NCBI RefSeq assembly: GCF_009749465.1
Contig: NZ_WBIS01000007.1
Coordinates: 1 to 64,000, forward strand
DNA: 64,000 nt
Source: Agromyces terreus
Lineage (GTDB): Bacteria > Actinomycetota > Actinomycetes > Actinomycetales > Microbacteriaceae
Reading direction: 5' to 3'
Position 1 is the first letter of the stretch. Each line of letters begins with the position of its first letter. The notes beneath the pieces are model-generated. The model did no database searches. It saw only the letters and a list, made by a program, of their open reading frames with translations, and had not been told where the DNA came from. The position numbers and the translations under genes were made by a program. This document shows positions 55,088 through 63,396 of this stretch, piece after piece.

Positions 55088-58000
55088 GTGATGAAGCGCC
55101 CCGGTCGACCCGTGCTCGCCGCGGTCGCCGCCCTGATCCTGCTCGCGCTCGGCGCGGGCATCGCCTTCGTGCTGACCGACGCGCTCGGCATCCGCACCGA
55201 GGCGGCCGACCTCCCGGTCGAGTCGCCGCGCGCGGTCGACATCGCCCCGACGGTGCTGCCGCCCGCGTTCGACGTCGTCGCCGCGACCGGCTCGCCACGC
55301 CTCGACGCGGCGCTCGCCGAGCTCGAGGAGGCGGTGGCGGATGCCTCGGCCACGGCCGGAACCGCGACGCTCGCCGTCGTGGCGGGCGACGGCGACCCGG
55401 CCGACGAGACCTACACGCTGACGGGCGCACCCGACGCCCTGCGCGTCGAGGGGGCGAGCGAAGCCGGAGCCGTGCGCGGCGTGTACGACCTCGCGCTCGC
55501 CGTGCGCGACGGACGGTCGACGGCCGAGCGCCTCGGCGACACGGTCGTGTCGCGGCTGCCGTTCCGCATGGCGGACCTCGGCGCGGTCGGCGTCGAGCCC
55601 GACGAGGAGGCCTGGGCGGCGGGCGACGACTACTCGCACAACTCGAAGGCCTTCGAGGACGTCATCCTGCCCGACGCCCCGTACATCGACGAGGAGGCGC
55701 TCGCCGCCGCGCGCGTCGAGTTCGACGACTACGTCGACCACCTGCTCGCCGAGGGGTACACGGCGCTCGCGTTCCCCGGCCTGCTCGAGTACCTCACGTT
55801 CTCGGACGTCGGCGACGGCACCGAGGTCTACGCGCCGGGCGACGAGCACGTCGAACGCGCGCTCGCGATGCGCGCCGCCTTCGGGCCGATGCTGCAGTCC
55901 GCGCACGACGCGGGGCTCCAGGTCTTCTTCCGCACGGACATGCTCGTCGTCACGACGCCGCTCGAGGAGTACCTGACCGAGCGGTTCGGCGGACTCGACA
56001 CCGAGAACCCCGAGTTCTGGGGCGTGTACGCGGCCGGCCTCGACGAGCTCTACCGCGAGCTGCCCGCCGTGGACGGCGTGCTGATCCGCATCGGCGAGGC
56101 GGGCCAGGTGTACGACCTGCCCGACTGGGACTACCGCTCCGAGCTCGCGGTCACGACGGTCGAGGCCGTGCAGGCCATGCTCTCGACCCTCCTCGATCAG
56201 GCCGAGCGGGCCGACCGCGAGGTGATCTTCCGCACGTGGACCGTCGGCGTGGGCGCGGTCGGCGACCTGCACACGAACCCCGACTCGTACCGCACGGTGT
56301 TCGACGGCATCGACTCCGATCGGCTCATCGTGTCGACGAAGTACACGCTCGGCGACTTCTACAGCCACCTGCCGTTCAACGACACGCTCGAGATCGGCGA
56401 CCAGCGGCGCATCATCGAGTTCCAGAGCCGGCGCGAGTTCGAGAACTTCGGCGCCTGGCCGAACGACCTCGGCGACCTGTACGCGCAGGCCCTCGACCGC
56501 CTGCTCGCGGCGAACCCGAACATCGAGGGCGTCTGGACGTGGACGCAGGACGGCGGCCCCTGGCGGGCCGGCCCCATGAACCTCGAGCTGAAGACGGGGT
56601 TCTGGCAGCTCGCCGAGCTCAACACCGTGCTCGCGGTGCGGCTCGCCCGCGACCCGTCGACCGACCCCGCCGAGGTCACGGCCGACTGGGCGAGACGGTG
56701 GTTCTCCGACGACCCGCAGACCGTGCAGGCGATCGTCGAGGCGATGGCCGACTCCCGCGAGGCCATCGCCGACGGGCTCTACATCGGGCCGTTCGCCGAC
56801 CAGCGGGTGTTCGCGATCGGGCTCGAGCCGCCGCCCATGATGTGGATCTTCGAGTGGGACATCCCCACCGGCGACAGCGCGGCGCTCGACGTGATCTACG
56901 CCATCGCGCGCGACGACCTCGACGAGGCGATCGCGGGCGGCGACCGGGCGCTCGACGCCGTCGACCGCATGCGGACCCGCATCGAGGGCACGGATGCGTC
57001 GACCTGGAAGGATGCCGCGCTCCGCGAGGCGTTCGTCGGGGCGCTCGCCTACGAGCGCAGCACGCTGGCCATGCTCGGCGACTACCGCGAGACGGTGCTC
57101 CGCAAGGCGCAGTGGCACGACACGCGCGACCCGGAGGCGCACGCCTCGTGGCAGACCGCGCGCGCCGCGTTCCTCGAGAGCGCGGCGGCGCACGAGCGGG
57201 AGTACGCGGGCGACCCGTACCACCCCGCCTACAACCTCGAGGCGGCCCGCCTCGGGCTCGAGCGCGGCGACCGCGACCTCGCGATGGGCTGGGCGGCCGG
57301 GGGCGCGCTCGTGCTGACACTGCTCTGGATCGCGTACGGCGTCGCGGCCCGCACCCGATGCGTCGCGGCCTGGCCAGGAGCGCGGCTCGCGCGCGCCATG
57401 TGGGTCGCCGGCACGCGGCCGTGGCGGGCGGCCGAGGCCACCGTGGCGCTCGGCCGCGCGGAGCGGGTGCTCCTCGTCGCGGTCCCCGCGGCCGCGCTCG
57501 TGGTCAGCCGCGGCATCCTCACCTGGTTCGCGGCGCCCGCGCATCTGGTCGCGACCCTCGGGGCGTGGCTCGTCTTCGGCGCGGTGCTGCTGACGCTCGC
57601 GCGCGTGCTCGGCGGACGCGACGCGCAGGCGTCGGTCGCGGCATCCGTCGGCGGAGCGGCGATGCTCCGGGTCGCGCTGCTGTCGTTCGCGCTCGCCCCG
57701 ACCGGCCCAGGCGGCTACTGGTTCGGGTTCTGGACCGACCCGATCGCGCGATCGGCGTACTCGACGGTCGCGTTCGCCCTGTTCGCCTGGGTGATCGTCG
57801 CGGGGGCGTGGGCGCTCGCGTGCTCGATCGGGGCTCGACGGGCGGTCGGTGCGGCGCTCGCCGCGTGCGGGGGCGCGCTCGCAGCCGTCGCCGCGCTCGT
57901 CGCGGTGATCGGGCTCGAGGCCGCGCTCACCGTGTGGAACGACCAGATGGCGCTGCTGCCCTGGGGGCTCTCGCGGATCCTCGGCATCACCGTCTACCTC

Positions 58001-58132
58001 GGCATCCCGGCGGATGCCGCGTGGTGGGCGGCCGCGATCGGGGCGCTCGTCGCGGTGGTCGGGGTCGTGCTCGTGGTGCTGCCCGGCGGCCGTCGGGCGC
58101 ACCGGTTTGGCGGTGGGGCATCCGTCGCCTAA
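55088..58132 (+). CDS. Large membrane-anchored protein with glycoside-hydrolase-like ectodomain
   Basis: About 1014 residues. One N-terminal TM helix (residues about 8-30), an extracellular region to about residue 730, then about seven TM helices. The ectodomain starts with an alpha-beta region like the N-domain of alpha-glucuronidases and continues as a probable TIM barrel: SRLPFRMADLG, a DEEALAAARVEFDDYVDHLL helix, IRIGEAGQ, EVIFRTWTVG, NIEGVWTWTQDGGPW. This recalls GH67/GH20-type enzymes, but I cannot assign a family; conserved acids in RIGEAG and WTQDGG are candidate catalytic residues. The GTG start is favoured by the -10 spacing. Single gene, no sugar-pathway neighbours. Confidence 0.75.
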   Translation: MMKRPGRPVLAAVAALILLALGAGIAFVLTDALGIRTEAADLPVESPRAVDIAPTVLPPAFDVVAATGSPRLDAALAELEEAVADASATAGTATLAVVAGDGDPADETYTLTGAPDALRVEGASEAGAVRGVYDLALAVRDGRSTAERLGDTVVSRLPFRMADLGAVGVEPDEEAWAAGDDYSHNSKAFEDVILPDAPYIDEEALAAARVEFDDYVDHLLAEGYTALAFPGLLEYLTFSDVGDGTEVYAPGDEHVERALAMRAAFGPMLQSAHDAGLQVFFRTDMLVVTTPLEEYLTERFGGLDTENPEFWGVYAAGLDELYRELPAVDGVLIRIGEAGQVYDLPDWDYRSELAVTTVEAVQAMLSTLLDQAERADREVIFRTWTVGVGAVGDLHTNPDSYRTVFDGIDSDRLIVSTKYTLGDFYSHLPFNDTLEIGDQRRIIEFQSRREFENFGAWPNDLGDLYAQALDRLLAANPNIEGVWTWTQDGGPWRAGPMNLELKTGFWQLAELNTVLAVRLARDPSTDPAEVTADWARRWFSDDPQTVQAIVEAMADSREAIADGLYIGPFADQRVFAIGLEPPPMMWIFEWDIPTGDSAALDVIYAIARDDLDEAIAGGDRALDAVDRMRTRIEGTDASTWKDAALREAFVGALAYERSTLAMLGDYRETVLRKAQWHDTRDPEAHASWQTARAAFLESAAAHEREYAGDPYHPAYNLEAARLGLERGDRDLAMGWAAGGALVLTLLWIAYGVAARTRCVAAWPGARLARAMWVAGTRPWRAAEATVALGRAERVLLVAVPAAALVVSRGILTWFAAPAHLVATLGAWLVFGAVLLTLARVLGGRDAQASVAASVGGAAMLRVALLSFALAPTGPGGYWFGFWTDPIARSAYSTVAFALFAWVIVAGAWALACSIGARRAVGAALAACGGALAAVAALVAVIGLEAALTVWNDQMALLPWGLSRILGITVYLGIPADAAWWAAAIGALVAVVGVVLVVLPGGRRAHRFGGGASVA

Positions 58133-58242
58133 ACTTGCTGAGGTTGCGCACGACGACCAAGCTTTCCCGTGCCCGAATTCCTCCGGAGTTCGAGTAAGGT
58201 GAGCCGGTCACGAGGTGTGATCTTCAGGGGCGTTGCTCCTGA

Positions 58243-58315
58243 AGGGCGGTGGCTCAATTGGTAGAGCAGCGGTCTCCAAAACCGCAGGTTGCAGGTTCGA
58301 GTCCTGTCCGCCCTG
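58243..58315 (+). tRNA. trnW: tRNA-Trp (CCA anticodon)
   Basis: 73-nt cloverleaf. Acceptor AGGGCGG (58243-58249) pairs with CCGCCCT (58308-58314), discriminator G; anticodon loop CTCCAAA with CCA at 58276-58278; T loop GGTTCGAGTCC. CCA end is not encoded. A hairpin (CTTCAGG/CCTGAAG, 58222-58228 and 58238-58244) overlaps its 5' end and may affect processing. Precedes secE as in most Actinobacteria. Confidence 0.97.
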
Positions 58316-58355
58316 CGAGCCGGCAGTGATTGCCGGCCCACGAAAGGTGTACGAG

Positions 58356-58631
58356 GTGGCACGGAAGATCATCGACGAACCCAGCGAGGACGTCGTCGCC
58401 GACGCGAAGCGCGAGCGCGCAGCGCGGCGGAACCCCTTCGCGCGGATCGCGTTGTTCATCCGACAGGTCTTCGCCGAGCTGAAGAAGGTCGTCACCCCGA
58501 CCCGCAAAGAGCTCGTCAACTTCACCATCGTGGTGCTCGTGTTCGTCGTCATCATGATGGCGCTCGTCTGGGCGCTCGACACGGTGTTCGGATGGGTTGT
58601 GCTGTACGTCTTCGGGTCGACGGGGGCCTGA
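58356..58631 (+). CDS. secE: Preprotein translocase subunit SecE
   Basis: 91 residues: short charged N-terminus, FIRQVFAELKKVVTPTRKEL (the conserved amphipathic region) and one C-terminal TM helix, the Gram-positive form. GTG start with GAAAGG 8 nt upstream. Part of SecYEG in the cytoplasmic membrane. Sits between tRNA-Trp and nusG. Confidence 0.97.
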   Translation: MARKIIDEPSEDVVADAKRERAARRNPFARIALFIRQVFAELKKVVTPTRKELVNFTIVVLVFVVIMMALVWALDTVFGWVVLYVFGSTGA

Positions 58632-58693
58632 TCAGCCACTCGTCCTGAAGAGCCGCGCGCCGCGAGGCGCACGAATGAGAAGGAATCGAGAAA

Positions 58694-59623
58694 TTGGCAA
58701 AGATTGAGCGCGACGACGTCGACTGGGCCACGGCTGCAGAGCAGTCGGCCGAGGACGACGAGGCCCAGGAGGGCAACTCGCTCGAGCACGACGAGCAGTC
58801 GGTCGAGCCGGCCGAGCACCGTGCCGTGCACGTGATCGACGACGAGGGCAACGACGTCGACCTCGATGCCGTTCTCGACGCCATCGCCGAGGCGAGCGAC
58901 CCCGAGGCCGACGCGGTCGTCGAGGACGCCCTCGACATCGACTCGGTCGAAGAGGCCGACGCGGCGCTCGAGGCCGTCTCCGAAGAGAGCGAAGAGCCCG
59001 AGCACGACCCCTACGAGGAGTTCCGCAACGAACTGCGCTTCCTCCCGGGCAAGTGGTACGTCATCCACTCCTACGCGGGCTTCGAGCGTCGCGTGAAGGC
59101 GAACATCGAGCAGCGCCGCGAGTCGATGGCGATGGCCGACTACATCTACCAGGTCGAAGTGCCGATGGAAGACGTCGTCGAGATCAAGAACGGCCAGCGC
59201 AAGATGGTCACCCGCGTGCGCATCCCCGGCTACGTGCTCGTGCGTATGGACCTCAACGAAGACAGCTGGTCGGTCATCCGCCACACGCCCGGCGTCACGG
59301 GCTTCGTGGGCAACGCCCACAACCCGACGCCGCTCCGCTTCGAAGAGGCCTTCGGCATGCTGAAGAGCCTCGTCGAGCCGAAGGACGTCCCGGCGGCCAA
59401 GGGAGCCAAGAGCTCCGGCGGCGCGACCGCGGCCCGCGTCATCCCCGCCGAGGTCGACTTCGAGATCGGCGAGACCATCACGATCAAGGACGGCTCGTTC
59501 GCGGGCCTGCCCGGCACGATCAGCGAGATCAAGCCCGAGAGCGGCAAGCTCACCGTGCTCGTCTCGCTCTTCGAGCGCGAGACCCCGGTCGAGCTCAGCT
59601 TCGACCAGGTCACCAAGCTCTAG
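58694..59623 (+). CDS. nusG: Transcription termination/antitermination factor NusG
   Basis: 309 residues, TTG start with AAGGAA upstream. NGN domain from about residue 113 ([20 protein letters not shown] ... [31 protein letters not shown]) and KOW domain at the end ([20 protein letters not shown]). The first about 110 residues are a strongly acidic, probably disordered extension, longer than the 40-80 residues usual in Actinobacteria. Binds RNA polymerase and Rho or S10. Confidence 0.97.
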   Translation: MAKIERDDVDWATAAEQSAEDDEAQEGNSLEHDEQSVEPAEHRAVHVIDDEGNDVDLDAVLDAIAEASDPEADAVVEDALDIDSVEEADAALEAVSEESEEPEHDPYEEFRNELRFLPGKWYVIHSYAGFERRVKANIEQRRESMAMADYIYQVEVPMEDVVEIKNGQRKMVTRVRIPGYVLVRMDLNEDSWSVIRHTPGVTGFVGNAHNPTPLRFEEAFGMLKSLVEPKDVPAAKGAKSSGGATAARVIPAEVDFEIGETITIKDGSFAGLPGTISEIKPESGKLTVLVSLFERETPVELSFDQVTKL

Positions 59624-59661
59624 CCTCCGGGCACTTCGGGCTCCCACCTGAAACCCAGCCG

Positions 59662-59684
59662 ACCCTCCGGTATACTCGGAGGGT
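59662..59684. promoter_or_regulatory. Palindrome with a TATACT box in the nusG-rplK gap
   Basis: Perfect 8-bp arms ACCCTCCG (59662-59669) and CGGAGGGT (59677-59684) flank GTATACT. TATACT (59671-59676) is a good -10 element, so this may be an rplK promoter; as RNA the arms make a stable hairpin after nusG. The 172-bp gap holds no gene. Confidence 0.5.
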
Positions 59685-59795
59685 TGTGCTGTGTCAGCAG
59701 CGCTGTCGCAGCACCCGATCCACCGCCTTCCGGAACCGCCGGTCGAGCGGGAGAGTGCCCAGGACTTGGGCGTTCGAACAGAAAGAGAGAAATCA

Positions 59796-60224
59796 ATGGC
59801 ACCGAAGAAGAAGGTCACTGGTCTGATCAAGCTTCAGATCAAGGCCGGCGCCGCCAACCCCGCCCCGCCCATCGGCCCGGCGCTGGGTCAGCACGGCGTC
59901 AACATCATGGAGTTCTGCAAGGCGTACAACGCGCAGACCGAGTCGCAGCGCGGCAACGTCATCCCCGTCGAGATCACCGTCTACGAGGACCGTTCGTTCA
60001 CCTTCATCCTGAAGACCCCGCCCGCCGCGGAGCTCATCAAGAAGGCGGCCGGCGTCGCCAAGGGCTCCGGCGTCCCGCACACCACCAAGGTCGGCAAGCT
60101 GACCCAGGCGCAGGTGCGCGAGATCGCCGAGGCGAAGATGGTCGACCTCAACGCCAACGACCTCGACGCCGCGTCGAAGATCATCGCCGGCACCGCCCGC
60201 TCGATGGGCATCACGGTCGAATAA
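59796..60224 (+). CDS. rplK: 50S ribosomal protein L11
   Basis: 142 residues, standard length. [40 protein letters not shown] and the C-terminal RNA-binding ARSMGITVE are canonical. Binds the GTPase-associated region of 23S rRNA and is the target region of thiopeptides. ATG start with AAAGAGAG upstream. Confidence 0.99.
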   Translation: MAPKKKVTGLIKLQIKAGAANPAPPIGPALGQHGVNIMEFCKAYNAQTESQRGNVIPVEITVYEDRSFTFILKTPPAAELIKKAAGVAKGSGVPHTTKVGKLTQAQVREIAEAKMVDLNANDLDAASKIIAGTARSMGITVE

Positions 60225-60229
60225 CGCCG

Positions 60230-60266
60230 TCGGTCCAGGAGGCGCTCCGGCGCCGTCTCGAGACCA
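60230..60266. repeat. Half-unit of the CTCGAGAC repeat between rplK and rplA
   Basis: CGGTCCAGGAGGCGCTCCGGCGCCGTCTCGAGACCA-like half-site (60230-60266) in the 130-bp leader of rplA. It can form a GGCGCTCC/GGCGCC-type short hairpin. The matching right half is absent. Confidence 0.7.
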
Positions 60267-60354
60267 GGGTGCCGCAGGCATCCGAATCCAGAACTCTCAA
60301 CTCGTGGCAGCGCCCGCCAGGCGCGATGACCACACTCTCTCAAGGAGAACCAAC

Positions 60355-61044
60355 ATGGCACAGAAGTCCAAGGCCTATCGGGCCGCGGCCGAGAAGATCA
60401 AGGCCGACACCTTCTACACCCCGACCGACGCCGTCGCACTCGCGAAGGAGACCGGTTCGGCGAAGTTCGACTCGACCATCGAGGTCGCGCTGAAGCTCGG
60501 CGTCGACCCCCGCAAGGCCGACCAGATGGTGCGCGGCACCGTCATCCTCCCGCACGGCACCGGCAAGACCGCTCGCGTCATCGTGTTCGCGACCGGCCCC
60601 GCCGCCGAGGCCGCCATCGCGGCCGGCGCCGACGAGGTCGGCGGCGCCGAGCTCATCGAGAAGGTCGCCGGCGGCTACACCGCCTTCGACTCGGCCGTCT
60701 CGACCCCCGAGCTCATGGGCCAGGTCGGTCGTCTCGGCAAGGTCCTCGGTCCGCGTGGCCTCATGCCGAACCCGAAGACCGGCACCGTGACCCCGAACGT
60801 CGGCCAGGCCGTCTCCGACATCAAGGGCGGCAAGATCGAGTTCCGCGTCGACAAGCACGCCAACGTGCACTTCGTCGTCGGCAAGGCGTCGTTCTCGGTC
60901 GAGCAGCTCGACGAGAACGTGAAGGCCGCCCTCGAAGAGGTCGTGCGTCTCAAGCCGTCGAGCTCCAAGGGCCGCTACATCCAGAAGGGCGCCGTGTCGA
61001 CCACGTTCGGCCCCGGCATCCCGCTGGACGTCAACTCCATCTGA
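60355..61044 (+). CDS. rplA: 50S ribosomal protein L1
   Basis: 229 residues. [60 protein letters not shown] and [18 protein letters not shown] are canonical. Forms the L1 stalk; a translational autoregulator in well-studied bacteria. AGGAGA ribosome site 7 nt before the ATG. Confidence 0.99.
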   Translation: MAQKSKAYRAAAEKIKADTFYTPTDAVALAKETGSAKFDSTIEVALKLGVDPRKADQMVRGTVILPHGTGKTARVIVFATGPAAEAAIAAGADEVGGAELIEKVAGGYTAFDSAVSTPELMGQVGRLGKVLGPRGLMPNPKTGTVTPNVGQAVSDIKGGKIEFRVDKHANVHFVVGKASFSVEQLDENVKAALEEVVRLKPSSSKGRYIQKGAVSTTFGPGIPLDVNSI

Positions 61045-61059
61045 TCCCCGTCAGATCTC

Positions 61060-61091
61060 GAAGGGCTCGCCGGTTCGCCGGCGGGCCCTTC
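61060..61091 (+). terminator. Terminator of the rplK-rplA operon
   Basis: Fourteen-base arms 61060-61073 and 61078-61091 with one T-G wobble and a TTCG tetraloop, 15 bp after the rplA stop. Confidence 0.9.
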
Positions 61092-61181
61092 GTCATCCCG
61101 GCGGCACGCGGCCGACGGGCGCCGAGCGGCACCCCCGGGTGGGTGCTGGCAGGCGGCAACCCGGGGTGCGATGATGCACGC

Positions 61182-61553
61182 ATGGGACTCATCGACACGC
61201 ACCTCGCCGGCGTCGCCGACGCCAACCGCGCCGCGCTCGCGCGCGTGTACGACATCGCCCGCGACGTCGACCCCGACGCCACCGAGGGCGAGAGCTACGG
61301 CATGGCGGCGCTGCTGCACCGCGGCAAGGGCTACGTGGCGGCGCTCGAGTCCAAGGCGCACCTCGGGCTCTACCCGTTCAGCGGCAGCGTGTTCTCGTCG
61401 ATCGCCGACGAGCTGACCGACTTCGACTGGTCGCCCGGAGCGCTGAAGTTCAGCGCCGACCACGAGATCCCCGAACCGGTGCTGCGCCGCATCCTCGAGG
61501 TGCGCATCGCCCAGATCGACGCCCAGCTCGACCGCAGCGGCAAGAAGCGGTAG
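61182..61553 (+). CDS. DUF1801-family protein (iron-chaperone/YdhG-like)
   Basis: 123 residues. EGESYGMAALLHRGKGYVAA, HLGLYPFSGSVFSSIADEL and ALKFSADHEIPEPVLRRIL are typical of DUF1801, a small cytoplasmic fold that includes the Fra/YdhG iron chaperone group. ATG 61182 is chosen: GATGAT stands 6 nt upstream in the position of a leaderless -10. Convergent with the permease gene; role unknown. Confidence 0.85.
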   Translation: MGLIDTHLAGVADANRAALARVYDIARDVDPDATEGESYGMAALLHRGKGYVAALESKAHLGLYPFSGSVFSSIADELTDFDWSPGALKFSADHEIPEPVLRRILEVRIAQIDAQLDRSGKKR

Positions 61554-61625
61554 CCGCGCGCTGCCCGGCGCAGCAGCCGCGCACGTCTGCCCGGCGTCGG
61601 TGGCCGCGCACGCCCGCCCGGACGA

Positions 61626-61664
61626 CGGATGCCGCCCCCGACCGAGGTCGTGGGGCGGCATCCG
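61626..61664. terminator. Bidirectional terminator
   Basis: Perfect 13-bp arms CGGATGCCGCCCC (61626-61638) and GGGGCGGCATCCG (61652-61664), extended by GAC/GTC, between the convergent DUF1801 and permease genes. It is built from the abundant GGATGCC word. Confidence 0.8.
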
Positions 61665-61687
61665 CTTCGTGCGGCGATCGCGAGCGG

Positions 61688-63208
61688 TCAGTCGACCTTC
61701 GCCATGCCCGAGGTCTCGACCCGACGGGCCCGCAGGCGCTCGGCGACCTCGATCGCGTCGCCGGCGGGCGCGTCGGACTTGCGGTCGGGGCGTGCGATGA
61801 AGAGGTACGCCAGCCCGGTGACGAGCACGACGCCGAGCCCGATCCAGACGGCGTAGTCGACGACGAAGTCGCCCGAGCTGCCCGGCGTGGCCATGAGCCA
61901 GATCGCGAACACGCCGTAGGCGAGCGCGAGCACGTTGATCACGAAGCCCCACGCGCCGAGCGAGAACGTGCCGGCGGGCTTCCAGCCGCGCAGGCGCTGG
62001 CGCAGGGCGCCGAGCACGACCATCTGGAAGGCGATGTAGATGCCGAGCACCGCGAACGCCGTGACGGGCAGGGTGATGCCCGGCTCGAAGTAGATGAGCA
62101 CGGTGATGATGGCCGGAACCGTGCAGGCGACGATGAGCGCGTTGCGCGGCACCTTGTTGGGGCTCACCTTCGAGAGCCAGCGGTGGCCCGGGATCATGCC
62201 GTCGCGCGCGAAGCTGTAGAGCAGGCGGCTGGCGGCGGCCTGCAGGCTCAGCACGCACGAGATGAAGGCGAGCACGGCGACCACGAGGAAGATCTTCGCG
62301 CCGACGGTGCCGAGGGTCGCCTCGAGGATGCCGGGGATCGGGTCGGCGTCCTCGCCCGAGACGATCGAGGCGAGGTCGGGGGCGGCGAGCACGTAGCCGC
62401 CGAAGGAGAAGAGGGCCGAGACGCCGCCGACGAGGATCGTGAGGATCATCGCCTTGGGGATCCGGCGGCCGGGGTTCTCGACCTCCTCGGCGACGTCGCC
62501 GCAGGCCTCGAATCCGTAGAAGAGGAACAGGCCGGCGATGGCCGCGCCGATGAACGCGGTGACGTACGACCCGTCGCCCTCGACGCCCATGGTGTCGAAG
62601 AAGACGCTGAACTCCTGCTTGCGCTGGAAGATGAGCAGGTAGAGGCCCACGCCGATGACGCCGATGAGCTCGGCCGCGAGGCCGATCTTCGCGACGCGGG
62701 CGAGCGTCTTCGTGCCGGTGAAGTTGAAGATGAGCGCGAGCAGGAGCAGGCCGAGCGAGAATCCGAGGACGACCTCGGGCGTCGCGCTGATGCCGAAGAG
62801 GCTCGCGACGAACCCGGAGCCGTATCCGGCGACCGCGGTGATCGTCACGATCATGGCCCAGATGTAGACCCATGCCGCCATCCAGGCGTAGCGACGGCCC
62901 CAGAGGCGCCTGGCCCACGGGTAGATGCCGCCGTGGATCGGGTACTGCGAGACGACCTCGCCGAACACGAGCGACACGAGCAACTGCCCGGCGCCGACGA
63001 TGACGATCCACCAGATCGAGGGCGGGCCGCCGATCGTGAGGGCCACCGCGAACAGCGAGTAGACGCCGACGAGGGGGGAGAGGTAGGTGAAGCCGAGGGC
63101 GAAGTTCGCCCAGAGGCTCATCGAGCGGTTGAACGAGTCCTGGTAGCCGAGGACTTCGAGGTGGTCGCGGTCGCCGAGGTCGGTCGGCTTGGCTGGTTCG
63201 ACGGACAT
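61688..63208 (-). CDS. APC-superfamily amino acid/GABA permease
   Basis: 506 residues, about 12 TM helices. DSFNRSMSLWANFALGFTYLSPLVGVYSLFA (in part), GQLLVSLVFGEVVSQYPIHGGIYPWARRLWG (in part), GFEACGDVAEEVENPGRRIPKAM, and SRLLYSFARDGMIPGHRWL mark the GABA/choline-permease-like (BAT1/ACT) group. The gene upstream on the same strand is a succinate-semialdehyde-type dehydrogenase, which supports a GABA-like substrate, although a hairpin (63335-63366) lies between them. Confidence 0.9.
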   Translation of the reverse strand: MSVEPAKPTDLGDRDHLEVLGYQDSFNRSMSLWANFALGFTYLSPLVGVYSLFAVALTIGGPPSIWWIVIVGAGQLLVSLVFGEVVSQYPIHGGIYPWARRLWGRRYAWMAAWVYIWAMIVTITAVAGYGSGFVASLFGISATPEVVLGFSLGLLLLALIFNFTGTKTLARVAKIGLAAELIGVIGVGLYLLIFQRKQEFSVFFDTMGVEGDGSYVTAFIGAAIAGLFLFYGFEACGDVAEEVENPGRRIPKAMILTILVGGVSALFSFGGYVLAAPDLASIVSGEDADPIPGILEATLGTVGAKIFLVVAVLAFISCVLSLQAAASRLLYSFARDGMIPGHRWLSKVSPNKVPRNALIVACTVPAIITVLIYFEPGITLPVTAFAVLGIYIAFQMVVLGALRQRLRGWKPAGTFSLGAWGFVINVLALAYGVFAIWLMATPGSSGDFVVDYAVWIGLGVVLVTGLAYLFIARPDRKSDAPAGDAIEVAERLRARRVETSGMAKVD

Positions 63209-63307
63209 GTTGGCCTTTCGGGGTCGTCATGAGGTGCCGCCGACGTCCCCCGGCGCCGTCGCCACCTCATCGTGGTCGGGCCAGCCTACAGATACATCCG
63301 GTCATAA

Positions 63308-63317
63308 AGCTATAGCT
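63308..63317. promoter_or_regulatory. AGCTATAGCT palindrome upstream of the permease
   Basis: Perfect 10-bp palindrome inside the only AT-rich stretch of the gap 63209-63396 (63295-63330), about 100 bp before the permease start. Probably promoter (TATAGCT) and/or operator for the permease. Confidence 0.45.
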
Positions 63318-63334
63318 ATGAATGATTAAACGAC

Positions 63335-63366
63335 GGATGCCCCGGGGCGCCGGCCCCGGGGCATCC
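63335..63366 (-). terminator. Terminator after the right-edge aldehyde dehydrogenase gene
   Basis: Perfect 13-bp arms GGATGCCCCGGGG (63335-63347) and CCCCGGGGCATCC (63354-63366) with a 6-nt loop, 31 bp downstream of the minus-strand dehydrogenase stop. Confidence 0.85.
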
Positions 63367-63396
63367 GCTCGCTCGTGCGAGCCGCTTCAGCGGTGG

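Noticed and set aside
54992-58102. Long minus-strand open frame opposite the membrane hydrolase-like gene
   Set aside because: Antisense shadow: Arg/Asp/Val-biased composition, no motifs, and the plus strand has signal anchor, TM helices and a promoter.
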